Shown piece after piece: positions 1 to 8,739 of a DNA stretch of 64,000 nucleotides. The position numbers were made by a program, and so were the translations under genes. Where the stretch lies: positions 62,001-126,000 of the forward strand of contig JBBAFU010000003.1 of the NCBI GenBank assembly GCA_041655275.1, in the 5' to 3' direction. Position 1 is the stretch's first letter, and each line of letters opens with the position of its first letter. A model generated the notes under the pieces. The model made no database searches. It saw nothing but the letters and a program-made list of their open reading frames with translations, and was not told the origin of the DNA. This stretch comes from JAJYRX01 sp041655275 (GTDB taxonomy: Bacteria > Pseudomonadota > Gammaproteobacteria > Burkholderiales > Burkholderiaceae_B).

Positions 1-46
1 ATCATTAGGGACGCTGCCAACGCCTGCTTCCCGGCCATGAATATGT

Positions 47-52
47 TACAAT
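47..52 (+). promoter_or_regulatory. candidate -10 hexamer (TACAAT) upstream of the IF-1 gene
   Basis: TACAAT lies about 95 bases upstream of the IF-1 start codon and would give a fairly long leader. No convincing -35 hexamer is seen 16-18 bases upstream. The first 46 bases hold no gene I can support. Confidence 0.3.
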
Positions 53-146
53 CAGGAAAGCACAGGATTACGCGTTTTTACAGTCCTGCATTTTCATCCA
101 TTGATTTTATCCATTAATGGGTCAACTATAGGAGAACCCCTTATTC

Positions 147-407
147 ATGGCCAAGGAAGAACTGATTGAAATGGGTGGCCTCGTCACCGAGGTACTGCCC
201 GACTCCCGTTTTCGCGTCACCCTGGACAACGGCCACCCCGTCGTTGCCTATACGGGCGGCAAGATGCGCAAGCACCATATCCGCATTCTCGCCGGTGACA
301 AGGTCTCACTGGAAATGTCACCCTACGATCTGAGCAAGGCGCGCATCACTTTCCGCCACATTGCCGGTCGTCCCTCCGGCCCGGCACGCCGCGGCAATCG
401 CCGCTGA
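147..407 (+). CDS. infA: translation initiation factor IF-1
   Basis: This 86-residue protein is an S1/OB-fold factor that binds the A site of the 30S subunit during initiation. It opens with the IF-1-type MAKEELIEMGG and continues through VTEVLPDSRFRVTLDNGH and a GKMRKHHIRILAGDKV segment to the YDLSKARI(T/V)FR end typical of the family. The extra basic tail (residues 76-86) makes it longer than the 72-residue E. coli form. An AGGAG ribosome site is 12 bases before the ATG. It stands outside the ribosomal protein operon, where betaproteobacteria usually keep another infA, so it is probably a second paralog; that is inference. Pgi follows after 89 bases. Confidence 0.93.
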   Translation: MAKEELIEMGGLVTEVLPDSRFRVTLDNGHPVVAYTGGKMRKHHIRILAGDKVSLEMSPYDLSKARITFRHIAGRPSGPARRGNRR

Positions 408-496
408 GCACCCTGTCCGGCCCGCTCCCGCCTCCAGCGCCCTGAGCGCGGCTTGCCATCGGCCCATATCGCCATCGGGCCAGAAGAGGATCACGC

Positions 497-2071
497 GTGG
501 AGCCATTGTTCGACTTGCGCGCCCTGCGGGAATTGTCCGAATGGGCTGATTTTGCACAGGCGGCGCAAGGTGCAGGCATACAGACGGACGCGCTGCGCCT
601 GATCAAGGCGGCAGGCATCACTCTGGATCTGAGCGCCCAGCATCTGTCACCCGAGCTGCTTGCAGCAGGCGAACGTCTGCTGGCGGCACGCCACTTTGCT
701 GCCGCACGCCAGGCCCTCCTGGGCGGCGGAACGGTCAATCCCACCGAAGAACGCGCCGCCTGGCACACCGCGTTGCGGGCACCCGCCCCCACAGCCGTCA
801 TCGCGGCCGAACGCCAGCGTATCGACGCTTTTGTGCATCACGCCGACACCATGCGCCGCTGGCGCCACATTGTGCATATCGGCATCGGCGGCAGCGACTG
901 GGGCGTGCGCCTGGCCGTGCACGCCTTCGGCTACACCGGGATGTGGCGCCAGGTTCATTTCGTTTCCAACATCGACGGGCACGCCATCGAGGGCGGGCTT
1001 GCCGGGCTGGACCCGCACGACACGCTCGTGGTGCTGGCCTCAAAGTCCTTCACGACTGCGGAAACCCTGGAAAACGGCCAGCGCGCCCTGGAATGGCTGC
1101 GTGCAGCCGGCCATCGCGATCCCTGGGGCCAGGTCGTGGCCATCACGGCCAGGCCGGAAAGGGCGCGAGACTGGGGCGTACGCGACGAAAACATCTTCGC
1201 ACTGTGGGACTGGGTCGGCGGGCGCTTCTCCCTGTGGTCGGCCATCAGCCTCACCGCGGCCCTGGCGGTGGGCAGTGAAGTGGTTGCCGGCATGCAGGGC
1301 GGCGCGGCGGCCATGGACGCACATTTCGCCCACAGCCCCATCCTGGAAAATGCCCCGGTGCAGATGGCACTGGCGGGCATCGTCAACCGCAGCGTGCTCA
1401 ACTACGGCTCGCTGAACATCGCCCCCTACGACTACCGGCTGCACGACCTGGTGCCCTACCTGCAGCAGCTCGAAATGGAATCACTGGGCAAATCCGTTGC
1501 CCTTACCGGTGAATCCGTGGGTTTGCCCACCGGACCGGCCGTCTGGGGCATGCCCGGTACGGATGCCCAGCACACCTTCTTCCAGTGGCTGCACCAGAGT
1601 TCGGATGGCGCCGCCGTGGACTTCATCGTATGCCGGCAGGCGGACCACGGCTGGCCGCGCCATCACCAGAGCCTGCTGGCCAACTGCCTGGCCCAGCGCG
1701 AGGCCCTGCTGCGCGGCAAGGGCTTCGAGACCGCCCTGACGGAAAGCCTGGATGAAGGACAACCCCCCGAGCGCGCCCGCTGGCTTGCGCGTCACCGCAC
1801 GCATCCGGGACAAAGACCGTCCAACCTGATTGTGCTCTCGCGCCTGTCACCCTACACGCTGGGCGCGCTGCTGGCGCTGTATGAACACAAGATCTTCGTC
1901 CAGGCACTGGTATGGGGCATCAACTGCTTTGACCAGTGGGGTGTGGAATACGGCAAGCGGCTGGCACGCGACATCAGTGCCAGCCTGACGGGCGAGCAGG
2001 CCATCTCCCCGGAACACGACGCATCCACCGCGCACTGGATGCAATGCTTTCGCGACCCACCCCAAGCCTGA
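497..2071 (+). CDS. pgi: glucose-6-phosphate isomerase
   Basis: Interconverts glucose 6-phosphate and fructose 6-phosphate in the cytoplasm. The 524-residue protein has the sugar-isomerase signatures: HIGIGGSDWGVRL near residue 130, the phosphate-binding SKSFTTAET near 185, VGGRFSLWSAIS near 240, and the C-terminal GINCFDQWGVEYGK. The start is GTG at 497, supported by AGAGGA eight bases upstream; a start further upstream lacks similarity to the family N-terminus. Length is slightly under the 549 residues of E. coli Pgi. It ends six bases before the EamA permease. Confidence 0.96.
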   Translation: MEPLFDLRALRELSEWADFAQAAQGAGIQTDALRLIKAAGITLDLSAQHLSPELLAAGERLLAARHFAAARQALLGGGTVNPTEERAAWHTALRAPAPTAVIAAERQRIDAFVHHADTMRRWRHIVHIGIGGSDWGVRLAVHAFGYTGMWRQVHFVSNIDGHAIEGGLAGLDPHDTLVVLASKSFTTAETLENGQRALEWLRAAGHRDPWGQVVAITARPERARDWGVRDENIFALWDWVGGRFSLWSAISLTAALAVGSEVVAGMQGGAAAMDAHFAHSPILENAPVQMALAGIVNRSVLNYGSLNIAPYDYRLHDLVPYLQQLEMESLGKSVALTGESVGLPTGPAVWGMPGTDAQHTFFQWLHQSSDGAAVDFIVCRQADHGWPRHHQSLLANCLAQREALLRGKGFETALTESLDEGQPPERARWLARHRTHPGQRPSNLIVLSRLSPYTLGALLALYEHKIFVQALVWGINCFDQWGVEYGKRLARDISASLTGEQAISPEHDASTAHWMQCFRDPPQA

Positions 2072-2076
2072 ATCCC

Positions 2077-2967
2077 ATGCCGCTCAAAGATTTGCGCGAC
2101 CTTTTCCTGCTGGCGTCCATCTGGGGCAGCTCGTTTCTCTTCCTGCGTCTGGCCGTCCACGATTTCGGGCCCGTTCCCCTGATCGAGACGCGCATTGGCA
2201 TCGGCGCGGCCTTCCTGGTTGCAGTAGCGGTGGCAACACGACGCCTGCCCATCATCCTGCGCCACTGGCGGGTCATCACCGTGGGCGGCATCATCAGCGT
2301 GCTGCTGCCTTTCCTGCTCTGGGGCTATGCCGCGCAGCATCTCACCGCCGGCTTCATGGCCATCGTCAATGCGCTCGCACCCCTGTTCGGCGCCATCGTG
2401 GCGCGCCTGTGGCTGGGCGAACACCTCACGCGCATGCGCATGGCCGGCCTGGCCATTGGCTTCGGCGGCATCGTCATCCTGGTCTGGGACAGCCTCAGCA
2501 TGCCGGTACCCGGCCAGCTGTGGTCGATCGCGGCTTCCATCGGTGCACCGCTGTGCTATGGCATTGCCGCCAGTTTCATGACGCGCTACTTCAAGGGCCT
2601 GGACCCCATCGCCTGCGCCGCCGGCAGCATCGCCAGCTCGGCACTGCTGCTCCTGCCCCTGACGCTTGTCACCTGGCCGGCCACCCCGGTCTCCGGCATC
2701 TCCTGGCTTTCGGCGCTGCTGCTCGGCCTGGCCTGCACAGGCATTGCCTACATCATCTTCTACCGGCTGATCGAGAACGTCGGCCCCTCCAAGAGCATCA
2801 CCGTCACCTTTCTCGTGCCGCCATTCGGGGTATTCTGGGGTGCAGTCGTCCTGGACGAAGCCGTCACCTGGCCGGTAATCATGGGCGCGGGCACCGTACT
2901 GCTGGGCACGCTGCTGGCAACGGGCGTACTGCATGCCGACAGCCTGCGCCGGACTGATACACGATGA
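2077..2967 (+). CDS. EamA-family (DMT) inner-membrane transporter
   Basis: A 296-residue hydrophobic protein with about ten predicted membrane helices in two EamA repeats. The first repeat holds the typical LASIWGSSFLFLRLA opening and APLFGAIVARLWLGEHL; the second ends with VTFLVPPFGVFWGAVVLDEA. Family members export or import small metabolites such as amino acids; the substrate cannot be read from sequence. An open frame extends upstream into pgi, but this ATG, just after the pgi stop, gives the expected family length. Probably cotranscribed with pgi. Confidence 0.88.
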   Translation: MPLKDLRDLFLLASIWGSSFLFLRLAVHDFGPVPLIETRIGIGAAFLVAVAVATRRLPIILRHWRVITVGGIISVLLPFLLWGYAAQHLTAGFMAIVNALAPLFGAIVARLWLGEHLTRMRMAGLAIGFGGIVILVWDSLSMPVPGQLWSIAASIGAPLCYGIAASFMTRYFKGLDPIACAAGSIASSALLLLPLTLVTWPATPVSGISWLSALLLGLACTGIAYIIFYRLIENVGPSKSITVTFLVPPFGVFWGAVVLDEAVTWPVIMGAGTVLLGTLLATGVLHADSLRRTDTR

Positions 2968-3065
2968 AGCACATATTTGTACCGGAAATCAACCGGGGAC
3001 TAACCTGCAGTGTCAACGGAGGTCAAACAGCTTAAGATACCGCCTGTTCGACGGGGAGGGAAAGT

Positions 3066-3983
3066 GTGATTCAGGTCATCATTGACAGTCTGATCAGGGC
3101 GTCGGAGCTTGCCCTCATTGGTGTCGGACTCACCATGGTCTACGACATCCTGCGCTTCGCCAGCTTCGCACATGTGCAATTCGGCACCATCGGCGCCTTC
3201 GTAGCGCTGTCCATCAGCCTGCTCCTGCCGGTACCGCCGGTTCTGGCCATCGCGGTCGGCGCCGTCGCGGCCTGCGCCATCACGGGCCTTCTGGGCATTC
3301 TCTGCGACCGGCTCATCTTTGCCCGGCTGCGGGACCGCGCAGCGGCCATCCTCATGATCGCTTCCTTCGGTCTGGGCATGGTCATGCAATACGGCGTGCA
3401 GGCCATCTGGGGTGCCGGCCCGCGCTCCTTCCCGCTGCCGCTCACACGGCCATGGGTATTTTTCGATGCGCGCCTGTCGCCAACGGGTGCTGCGGTCATC
3501 GTCGTCGCCGTGCTCATCATGCTGGCCTTCCATCTGGTGCTCACGCGCACCCATCTGGGTGTGGCCATGCGCGCCACGGCCGACAACCAGCCGCTGGCCG
3601 AATCCAGCGGCATCTTCACCGAGCGCATCATCCGCATCGTCTGGTTCATCGGCGCCGCGCTGGGAGCGCTGGGCGGCATCATGCTGGGTCTGGTGGCGCA
3701 GCTGCAGGCCAACATGGGCTTCGAGATCATGGTGGCCGTCTTTGCGGCAGCCATACTGGGCGGCATCGGCAACGTCTATGGCGCCGTGCTGGGTGCAGCG
3801 GTGGTGGGTTTCGCTGAAAACATCGGCCTGGTCATCAACTGGGCACCCATTGCCAACCTGCTGGGCCTCACGTCTTCCAGCCACGTCTATATCCCGGTCG
3901 GGTTCAAGATGGGCATTCCCTTCACCATCCTCATCCTCATCCTGCTGTTCCGCCCCCGCGGCCTGCTCGGGAGGCATGCCTGA
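3066..3983 (+). CDS. livH: branched-chain amino acid-type ABC permease, LivH family
   Basis: Inner-membrane permease of a HAAT-family ABC importer, 305 residues. It shows the LivH pattern: an N-terminal SLIRASELALIGVGLTMVY helix, LRFASFAHVQFGTIGAF, then a central loop with MRATADNQPLAESSGI and the EAA-like ILGGIGNVYGAVLGA segment near residue 235. GTG start with a GGGAGGG site just upstream. First gene of an importer of two permeases, two ATPases and a binding protein. The name marks family membership; the substrate could be another amino acid, an amide or an aromatic acid. Confidence 0.9.
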   Translation: MIQVIIDSLIRASELALIGVGLTMVYDILRFASFAHVQFGTIGAFVALSISLLLPVPPVLAIAVGAVAACAITGLLGILCDRLIFARLRDRAAAILMIASFGLGMVMQYGVQAIWGAGPRSFPLPLTRPWVFFDARLSPTGAAVIVVAVLIMLAFHLVLTRTHLGVAMRATADNQPLAESSGIFTERIIRIVWFIGAALGALGGIMLGLVAQLQANMGFEIMVAVFAAAILGGIGNVYGAVLGAAVVGFAENIGLVINWAPIANLLGLTSSSHVYIPVGFKMGIPFTILILILLFRPRGLLGRHA

Positions 3984-4933
3984 TGCTTGATTTCCTGATC
4001 TATCTGCTCACCGTCGTCGGCATCTACGGGATGGTCAGCCTGAGCCTGAGCTTCCAGTTCGGCCGCACAGGGCTCGTCAACTTCGGCCAGGTGGCCTTCT
4101 TCATGGTGGGGGCCTATTTCTCCAGCATCGCCACCGCCATACTGGGGCTGCCCGTGGGCCTGGGCTTCATCATCGCCATCATCGCCGGCGGCCTGCTGGG
4201 CGCGCTGATGGCCCTGCCCATCGGAGACCTGCGTCAGGACTACTGGGCCATCGCCACGCTGGCGGCGGCCGAGCTCATCCGCATCGTCTTCCTCAACGTC
4301 AACCTGGGCAGTGACTACGTGGGTGCGGCCTACGGCATCACCAACATCCCCGGGCCCTTCCGCGAATACTTCACCACCACCACCTACGGCTACTTCTACC
4401 TGGGTCTGGTGGCGGTATGCGTTGTGGCGGCATTCCTCATTCTGTCCTGGGTGGGGCGCACACCCTACGGTCGCCTGCTCAAGGGCATCCGCGAAAGCGA
4501 CGAAGTGGCCCGGGCACTGGGCAAGGACGTGCGCGTTGCGCGCATCCACGCCTTGTCGATCGGCGGCGCCGTGGCCGGCGCCGCCGGCAGCCTCTATGCG
4601 CATTTCGTCGGCTTCATCGACCCGCAGTTCTTCATGCCCATAGAGACCTTCCTGATCTGGGCCATGATCATCATGGGCGGGCCGGGCAACCCTGTGGGGG
4701 CGCTGGTGGGCACCCTGGTGGTTCAGGTCATCTACAACTCCACGCGCTTCATCCAGTTTGCCTCAGAATATGCGTCCACCATGGCCGCCCTGCGCATGGT
4801 GCTCATCGGTGTACTCATCTTGCTGGTCATCCTCTACCTGCCGCAGGGACTGGTACCGGAGCGCCGCCGTCGCTACGGTGCACGGCCATCCGGCAAGGGA
4901 AGCGCCAATACAGGAGGCGGGCATGCTGCTTAA
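3983..4933 (+). CDS. livM: branched-chain amino acid-type ABC permease, LivM family
   Basis: Second permease of the importer, 316 residues, starting inside the livH stop (TGATG), which implies translational coupling. LivM marks include LSLSFQFGRTGLVNFGQVAFFMVGAY, the GRLLKGIRESDEVARALGKDV cytoplasmic loop, and IMGGPGNPVGALVGT. The tail is basic (ERRRRYGARPSGKG). It overlaps the start of the next ATPase gene by 11 bases. It forms the channel with LivH. Confidence 0.9.
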   Translation: MLDFLIYLLTVVGIYGMVSLSLSFQFGRTGLVNFGQVAFFMVGAYFSSIATAILGLPVGLGFIIAIIAGGLLGALMALPIGDLRQDYWAIATLAAAELIRIVFLNVNLGSDYVGAAYGITNIPGPFREYFTTTTYGYFYLGLVAVCVVAAFLILSWVGRTPYGRLLKGIRESDEVARALGKDVRVARIHALSIGGAVAGAAGSLYAHFVGFIDPQFFMPIETFLIWAMIIMGGPGNPVGALVGTLVVQVIYNSTRFIQFASEYASTMAALRMVLIGVLILLVILYLPQGLVPERRRRYGARPSGKGSANTGGGHAA

Positions 4934-5726
4934 GGTTGATGGCATCACGCGCCACTTCGGCGGGCTGGTGGCGCTGCAGGATGTCATGCTCACCGCCGCC
5001 GAAGGTGAAATCACCGGCCTGATCGGGCCCAACGGCTCGGGCAAGACCACACTGGTCAACATCATTTCCGGCTTTCTGAAGCCCACATCCGGGAGCGTCA
5101 TCTTTGATGGCACGCCCATCGAGGGCCTGGAGCCGCACCGCATTGCGCAACGCGGCCTGTGCCGCACCTTCCAGATCACGCTCAATCCCCAGCGCATGAC
5201 CGTCATGGAAAACATGCTGCTGGGCGCCCCCCGGCAGCGGGGCGAAACAATCCTGCAGGCCATACTGCACCCCGGCACGGTACACCGCGAGGAAGCGGCC
5301 AACCTGGAGCGGGCCTGGGATCTGCTCGAAATGGTCAAGCTCGCCGGCCATGCCGACGAATACGCCGGCAGCCTTTCGGGCGGGCAGAAGAAGCTGCTGG
5401 CCCTGGCGCAGGTGCTCATGGCGCAGCCGCGCCTCATACTGCTCGACGAACCGGTGGCCGGTGTCAACCCCAGGCTCATCGATGATATCGTCGATGTCAT
5501 CAAGCTGTTGCGCCAGCAAGGGCAAAGCTTCCTGGTGATCGAACACAATATGGGCGTGATCCGGGCGCTCTGCGATACCGTCTGCGTGCTCGACATGGGG
5601 CGTGTGCTGGCCGAAGGTCCCGTCGAAGCGGTGCTGGCCCGGGAGGATGTGCTGCGCGCCTACATCGCCGCAGGCGGGCAGCTCGAGGACGAACCCGCAT
5701 CACAAACCGACCTGTCAACTGGATAA
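4923..5726 (+). CDS. livG: branched-chain amino acid-type ABC ATP-binding protein, LivG family
   Basis: Cytoplasmic ATPase of the importer, 267 residues. Walker A is GPNGSGKTT near residue 35, the ABC signature is LSGGQKKLLALA, and Walker B is LILLDEPVAG, followed by the switch histidine in VIEHNMG. The start at 4923 overlaps the end of livM; an upstream in-frame extension from 4758 is livM coding sequence and is rejected. The C-terminal BCA ABC-type tail (LAREDVLRAYIAAG) fits LivG rather than LivF. Confidence 0.92.
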   Translation: MLLKVDGITRHFGGLVALQDVMLTAAEGEITGLIGPNGSGKTTLVNIISGFLKPTSGSVIFDGTPIEGLEPHRIAQRGLCRTFQITLNPQRMTVMENMLLGAPRQRGETILQAILHPGTVHREEAANLERAWDLLEMVKLAGHADEYAGSLSGGQKKLLALAQVLMAQPRLILLDEPVAGVNPRLIDDIVDVIKLLRQQGQSFLVIEHNMGVIRALCDTVCVLDMGRVLAEGPVEAVLAREDVLRAYIAAGGQLEDEPASQTDLSTG

Positions 5727-5735
5727 CACACTCGC

Positions 5736-6452
5736 ATGGGAATTCTAGAGGCCAAAGGTGTCTATGCCGGCTATGGCGACACCGAGATACTGCATGACGT
5801 GAGCCTGCGCGTGGCCACCGGCAAGATCACCACCATCATCGGTCCCAACGGGGCGGGCAAGTCCACTTTCCTGAAGACGCTGATGGGCTTTCTCATCCCC
5901 CGCGAAGGCAGCGTGCACTTCGAAGGGGAGGATGTGACCACGCTGCCGGCGCACATCCGTGTGACGCGCGGCATCGCTTTCGTGCCACAGCTCGACAACG
6001 TGTTTCCGTCGCTCACGGTGGAAGAGAACCTGCGGATGGGCGGCTATACTCTGGACAACGATGTCCGCCGGCAGCGGGTGGCCGAGCAATACGAGCGCTT
6101 TCCCCGCCTGGGTGACCGGCGTCGCCAGCGGGTACACACCATGAGCGGCGGCGAGCGCCAGATGCTGGCGCTGGCGCGCGCACTGATGACGGGTCCGCGC
6201 ATGCTGCTGCTCGACGAACCCACGGCGGCCCTGTCACCGCGCATTGCCGCCGAAGTGTTCGAGAAGATCAAGGAAATCAACAGCCAGGGACCCACGGTGC
6301 TGATTGTTGAACAGAACGCCGAACTCTCACTGGCATCATCGGATTTTGGCGTGGTCCTGGCCGACGGGCGTAACGCCTTCGAAGGCCCGGCCAACCAGAT
6401 ATTGACGGACGAAAAGATCCGCAACGCCTACCTGGGCACCAGCAAGACCTAG
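5736..6452 (+). CDS. livF: branched-chain amino acid-type ABC ATP-binding protein, LivF family
   Basis: Second ATPase of the importer, 238 residues, nine bases after livG. Walker A is GPNGAGKST, signature MSGGERQMLALARAL, Walker B MLLLDEPTAAL, and the switch region VLIVEQNAELSL matches the LivF subgroup. The family C-terminus ILTDEKIRNAYLG is present. It is followed by three tandem 14-bp repeats before the binding-protein gene. Confidence 0.92.
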   Translation: MGILEAKGVYAGYGDTEILHDVSLRVATGKITTIIGPNGAGKSTFLKTLMGFLIPREGSVHFEGEDVTTLPAHIRVTRGIAFVPQLDNVFPSLTVEENLRMGGYTLDNDVRRQRVAEQYERFPRLGDRRRQRVHTMSGGERQMLALARALMTGPRMLLLDEPTAALSPRIAAEVFEKIKEINSQGPTVLIVEQNAELSLASSDFGVVLADGRNAFEGPANQILTDEKIRNAYLGTSKT

Positions 6453-6457
6453 CGTCA

Positions 6458-6498
6458 CTGTACAAACTCCGCTGTACAAACCCCGCTGTACAAACCCG
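6458..6498 (+). repeat. three tandem 14-bp direct repeats between livF and the binding-protein gene
   Basis: The unit CTGTACAAACYCCG occurs at 6458-6471 and 6472-6485, and a third, one base shorter, at 6486-6498. Each holds the palindrome TGTACA. The array begins six bases after the livF stop and ends 35 bases before the next start codon. It could be a regulator site array, an RNA structure or a polymorphic repeat. Confidence 0.85.
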
Positions 6499-6532
6499 TT
6501 TGCATTCACAACAACCAAGGAGGTTATCGGAG

Positions 6533-7714
6533 ATGAAGAAAACCACACTCACTCTCGCAAAGGGCGCCACGACCGCGCTGTTCCTGGCAGGCCTGGCCAT
6601 GCCGGCGGCGGCAGCCGACATCAAGGTCGGCGTCCTTGTGCCGCTCACGGGCTTCAGCGCCCTGAATGGCGAGGACATCTCGCGCGGCATCCAGCTGGCG
6701 GCGAAGAAGATCAACGCCGGCTATGAAATTCCCCAGAAGGACGGCTCCACCGTCAAGGTCGGTCCGGACGAGCTGGGCGGCAAGATCCAGCTCATCATCG
6801 AGGACAACGAGTCGCGTCCGGCTTCCGCCCTGGATGCCATGCGCAAGCTCGTGAACGTTGACAAGGTACCCGTCGTGCTGGGCATTCTGTCGAGCGGTGT
6901 CTGCATACCCACCGGCCAGTACGCACAACAGGCCGGCGTCGTGCAGATCTGCTCCTCGTCCACTTCGCCTGAATTGCGTGACATAGGGCCCTATGTCTTC
7001 AGCGCCATGGGGCTGGACGACCTGATGGGCCGTGCACTGGGTGACTTTGCGTTCAAGGACACGGGCAGCAAGGCCTATTCCAACCTGGTTGCCAACAACC
7101 CCTTTGGCGTCGGCATGGAAATCCAGGCCTGCAAGCAGCTCGAGGAAGTCCACGGCGCGGAGTGCGTCACCAAGGTACGCTACGAGCAGGGCAAGTCCGA
7201 CTACAAGGCTGACCTGCGTCGTGCCATGTCACAGGATCCCGGCGCCCTGCTGCTGACGGCCTATGGCGCCGATGCACGCCTCATCTTCCAGGAAGCCTAT
7301 CAGCTGGGTATCGAGGTCGGCAAGAACTGGTACGCCGACTACCCCTCACTGTGGGTGGCTGACGCCGGCGACACGCCCGAGATCATCGAAGGCATCAAGG
7401 GTCTGGAGCCCGGCACCACGGGTGAAGCCTTCCAGGCCTACGCCAGGGATTACAAGGAAATGTTCGGCGAAGAGCCCACCAGCGTCTTCGGCAGCTATGC
7501 CTATGATGCAGCGATGCTTACGGCCCTGGCCATCAAGCACGCCGGCTCGGCCACTTCCGACGCCATCCGCGATGCCCTGCAGCCGGTCTCCAAGACGTAT
7601 GCCGGCGTCAGTGGCGACAAGGACTTCGATGATGACGGTATGCAGGTCAGTGAGAACTATCACGCCATCATCGTCAAGGACGGCAAGATGGTGCCCTACG
7701 AAACCGGCAAGTAA
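6533..7714 (+). CDS. periplasmic substrate-binding protein of the branched-chain amino acid-type importer
   Basis: A 393-residue type I periplasmic binding protein that should deliver substrate to the LivHM channel. A Sec signal peptide covers about residues 1-28 (MKKTTLTLAKG, hydrophobic core, AAAA cleavage). The mature part begins DIKVGVLVPLTGFSALNGED, typical of LivJ/Peripla_BP_6 proteins. The start at 6533 has an AAGGAGG site ten bases upstream. The binding protein is last in the operon, after the 14-bp repeats. The ligand is unknown. A GC-rich hairpin terminates the operon. Confidence 0.9.
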   Translation: MKKTTLTLAKGATTALFLAGLAMPAAAADIKVGVLVPLTGFSALNGEDISRGIQLAAKKINAGYEIPQKDGSTVKVGPDELGGKIQLIIEDNESRPASALDAMRKLVNVDKVPVVLGILSSGVCIPTGQYAQQAGVVQICSSSTSPELRDIGPYVFSAMGLDDLMGRALGDFAFKDTGSKAYSNLVANNPFGVGMEIQACKQLEEVHGAECVTKVRYEQGKSDYKADLRRAMSQDPGALLLTAYGADARLIFQEAYQLGIEVGKNWYADYPSLWVADAGDTPEIIEGIKGLEPGTTGEAFQAYARDYKEMFGEEPTSVFGSYAYDAAMLTALAIKHAGSATSDAIRDALQPVSKTYAGVSGDKDFDDDGMQVSENYHAIIVKDGKMVPYETGK

Positions 7715-7740
7715 GCCTCACATCAGCGTCAGCTGACGGT

Positions 7741-7767
7741 ACCGCCCCGGCCCTGCGCCGGGGCGGT
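7741..7767. terminator. intrinsic-type hairpin terminator between convergent operons
   Basis: ACCGCCCCGG (7741-7750) pairs perfectly with CCGGGGCGGT (7758-7767) around a seven-base loop. It lies 27 bases after the binding-protein stop and 13 bases before the end of the minus-strand reductase, so it can serve both. The T-tract is poor on both strands. Confidence 0.7.
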
Positions 7768-7779
7768 GTCATTTCAGCG

Positions 7780-8685
7780 TCAGTGTCCGCCCTGCGCCAC
7801 GGCGCAGCGCGCCGCAGCCAGATCCCAGGCGGCACAGCCCACCGACTTGAAGACCGAAGCGCCTTCGGGCAGCGTGCCGTCCAGCATGGCGGCCAGGCCG
7901 CGCACGGCGGCCCAGTCCACGCCGGCCTGGATGTAATCCCCCGCCTCATGCCGGGCGCCGGCCGGATCATCCACATACAGATGGCTGCCGGCCAGTGTAC
8001 GCGGGCCGATTTCAGCCAGATCGGGACGATAGGCACCCACGCCGATGATGAGGCGTCCGGGCAGCGGTGCCTCGTCGTAGATGGGTGAAGCGCTGGTGGT
8101 TGTGGTGATGATGACATCAGCCGCCGGATCGACCGCAGCAGCGGCGTGCAAGGCGGCACCCGTGCCGGCGCGAGCGCGCACAAAGTCCCCAGCCTTTGCC
8201 GGCGTGCGTCCGACGACATCGATACGCAGGCCGGGATAGAGCGCTTGCAGCGCTTCCGCGTGCGAACCCGCCTGCGTGCCCGTGCCCATGATGACGGCAT
8301 GCGACGGCCCTTGCGGGCACAGCAGACGCAAGCCCAGCATCGACACCCCCGCCGTACGCCGCGCCGTGACGGTCGGGCCATCCAGCAGGAGCACCGGGCA
8401 GCCCGTGGCACCGTCGTAGGCCGCCACCAGGCCATTGATGGTGGGCAGGCCGCGCTCGCTGTTGGACGCCACGACATTCACGAGCTTGTGGACAGCCAGG
8501 TCCGCGGCGGTACAGGGCATGGATATCATCATGCCGCCGTCTGGAAATGGCACCATCTGGCGTACAGGTGCCTCTATGACACCCGCATCGAAGTCGCGTA
8601 CCGCCTGCGCAATGGCGTCGACAAGTGCGGCCCAGGGCAGGCGGCGAGCCGTCTCCTCGGGGGAGCAGACGATCAGATCGGTCAT
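7780..8685 (-). CDS. ornithine cyclodeaminase/mu-crystallin family reductase, probable delta1-pyrroline-2-carboxylate reductase
   Basis: A 301-residue NAD(P)-dependent protein of the OCD/mu-crystallin family. Seen: RQMVPFPDGGMMISMP, KLVNVVASNSERGLPTI, and LLDGPTVTARRTAGVS in the substrate domain, and the nucleotide-binding GTGTQAGSHAEAL near residue 133. This pattern is more like bacterial pyrroline/piperideine-2-carboxylate reductases (LhpI type) than true ornithine cyclodeaminases; alanine dehydrogenase activity is another option. It lies downstream of an FAD amine oxidase on the same strand, which could supply a cyclic imine. AAGGAGA is present before the ATG. Confidence 0.8.
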   Translation of the reverse strand: MTDLIVCSPEETARRLPWAALVDAIAQAVRDFDAGVIEAPVRQMVPFPDGGMMISMPCTAADLAVHKLVNVVASNSERGLPTINGLVAAYDGATGCPVLLLDGPTVTARRTAGVSMLGLRLLCPQGPSHAVIMGTGTQAGSHAEALQALYPGLRIDVVGRTPAKAGDFVRARAGTGAALHAAAAVDPAADVIITTTTSASPIYDEAPLPGRLIIGVGAYRPDLAEIGPRTLAGSHLYVDDPAGARHEAGDYIQAGVDWAAVRGLAAMLDGTLPEGASVFKSVGCAAWDLAAARCAVAQGGH

Positions 8686-8722
8686 GGGAAGTCTCCTTGA
8701 ACAGGTGGCTTCCCGGTACAGG

Positions 8723-8738
8723 CCGGACGGCCGTCCGG
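8723..8738. repeat. 16-bp perfect palindrome just after the FAD oxidoreductase stop
   Basis: CCGGACGGCCGTCCGG is self-complementary and lies one base after the minus-strand stop codon at 8740-8742, in the 54-base gap before the reductase gene. In RNA it would fold only as a tight hairpin with a strained loop, and no T-run follows. It may be an mRNA-processing or attenuation hairpin, or a protein-binding site. Confidence 0.6.
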
Positions 8739-8739
8739 G

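Noticed and set aside
1..38. A minus-strand gene beginning at the ATG at position 38
   Set aside because: Only twelve codons are visible before the window edge, with no recognisable motif, so it cannot be supported.
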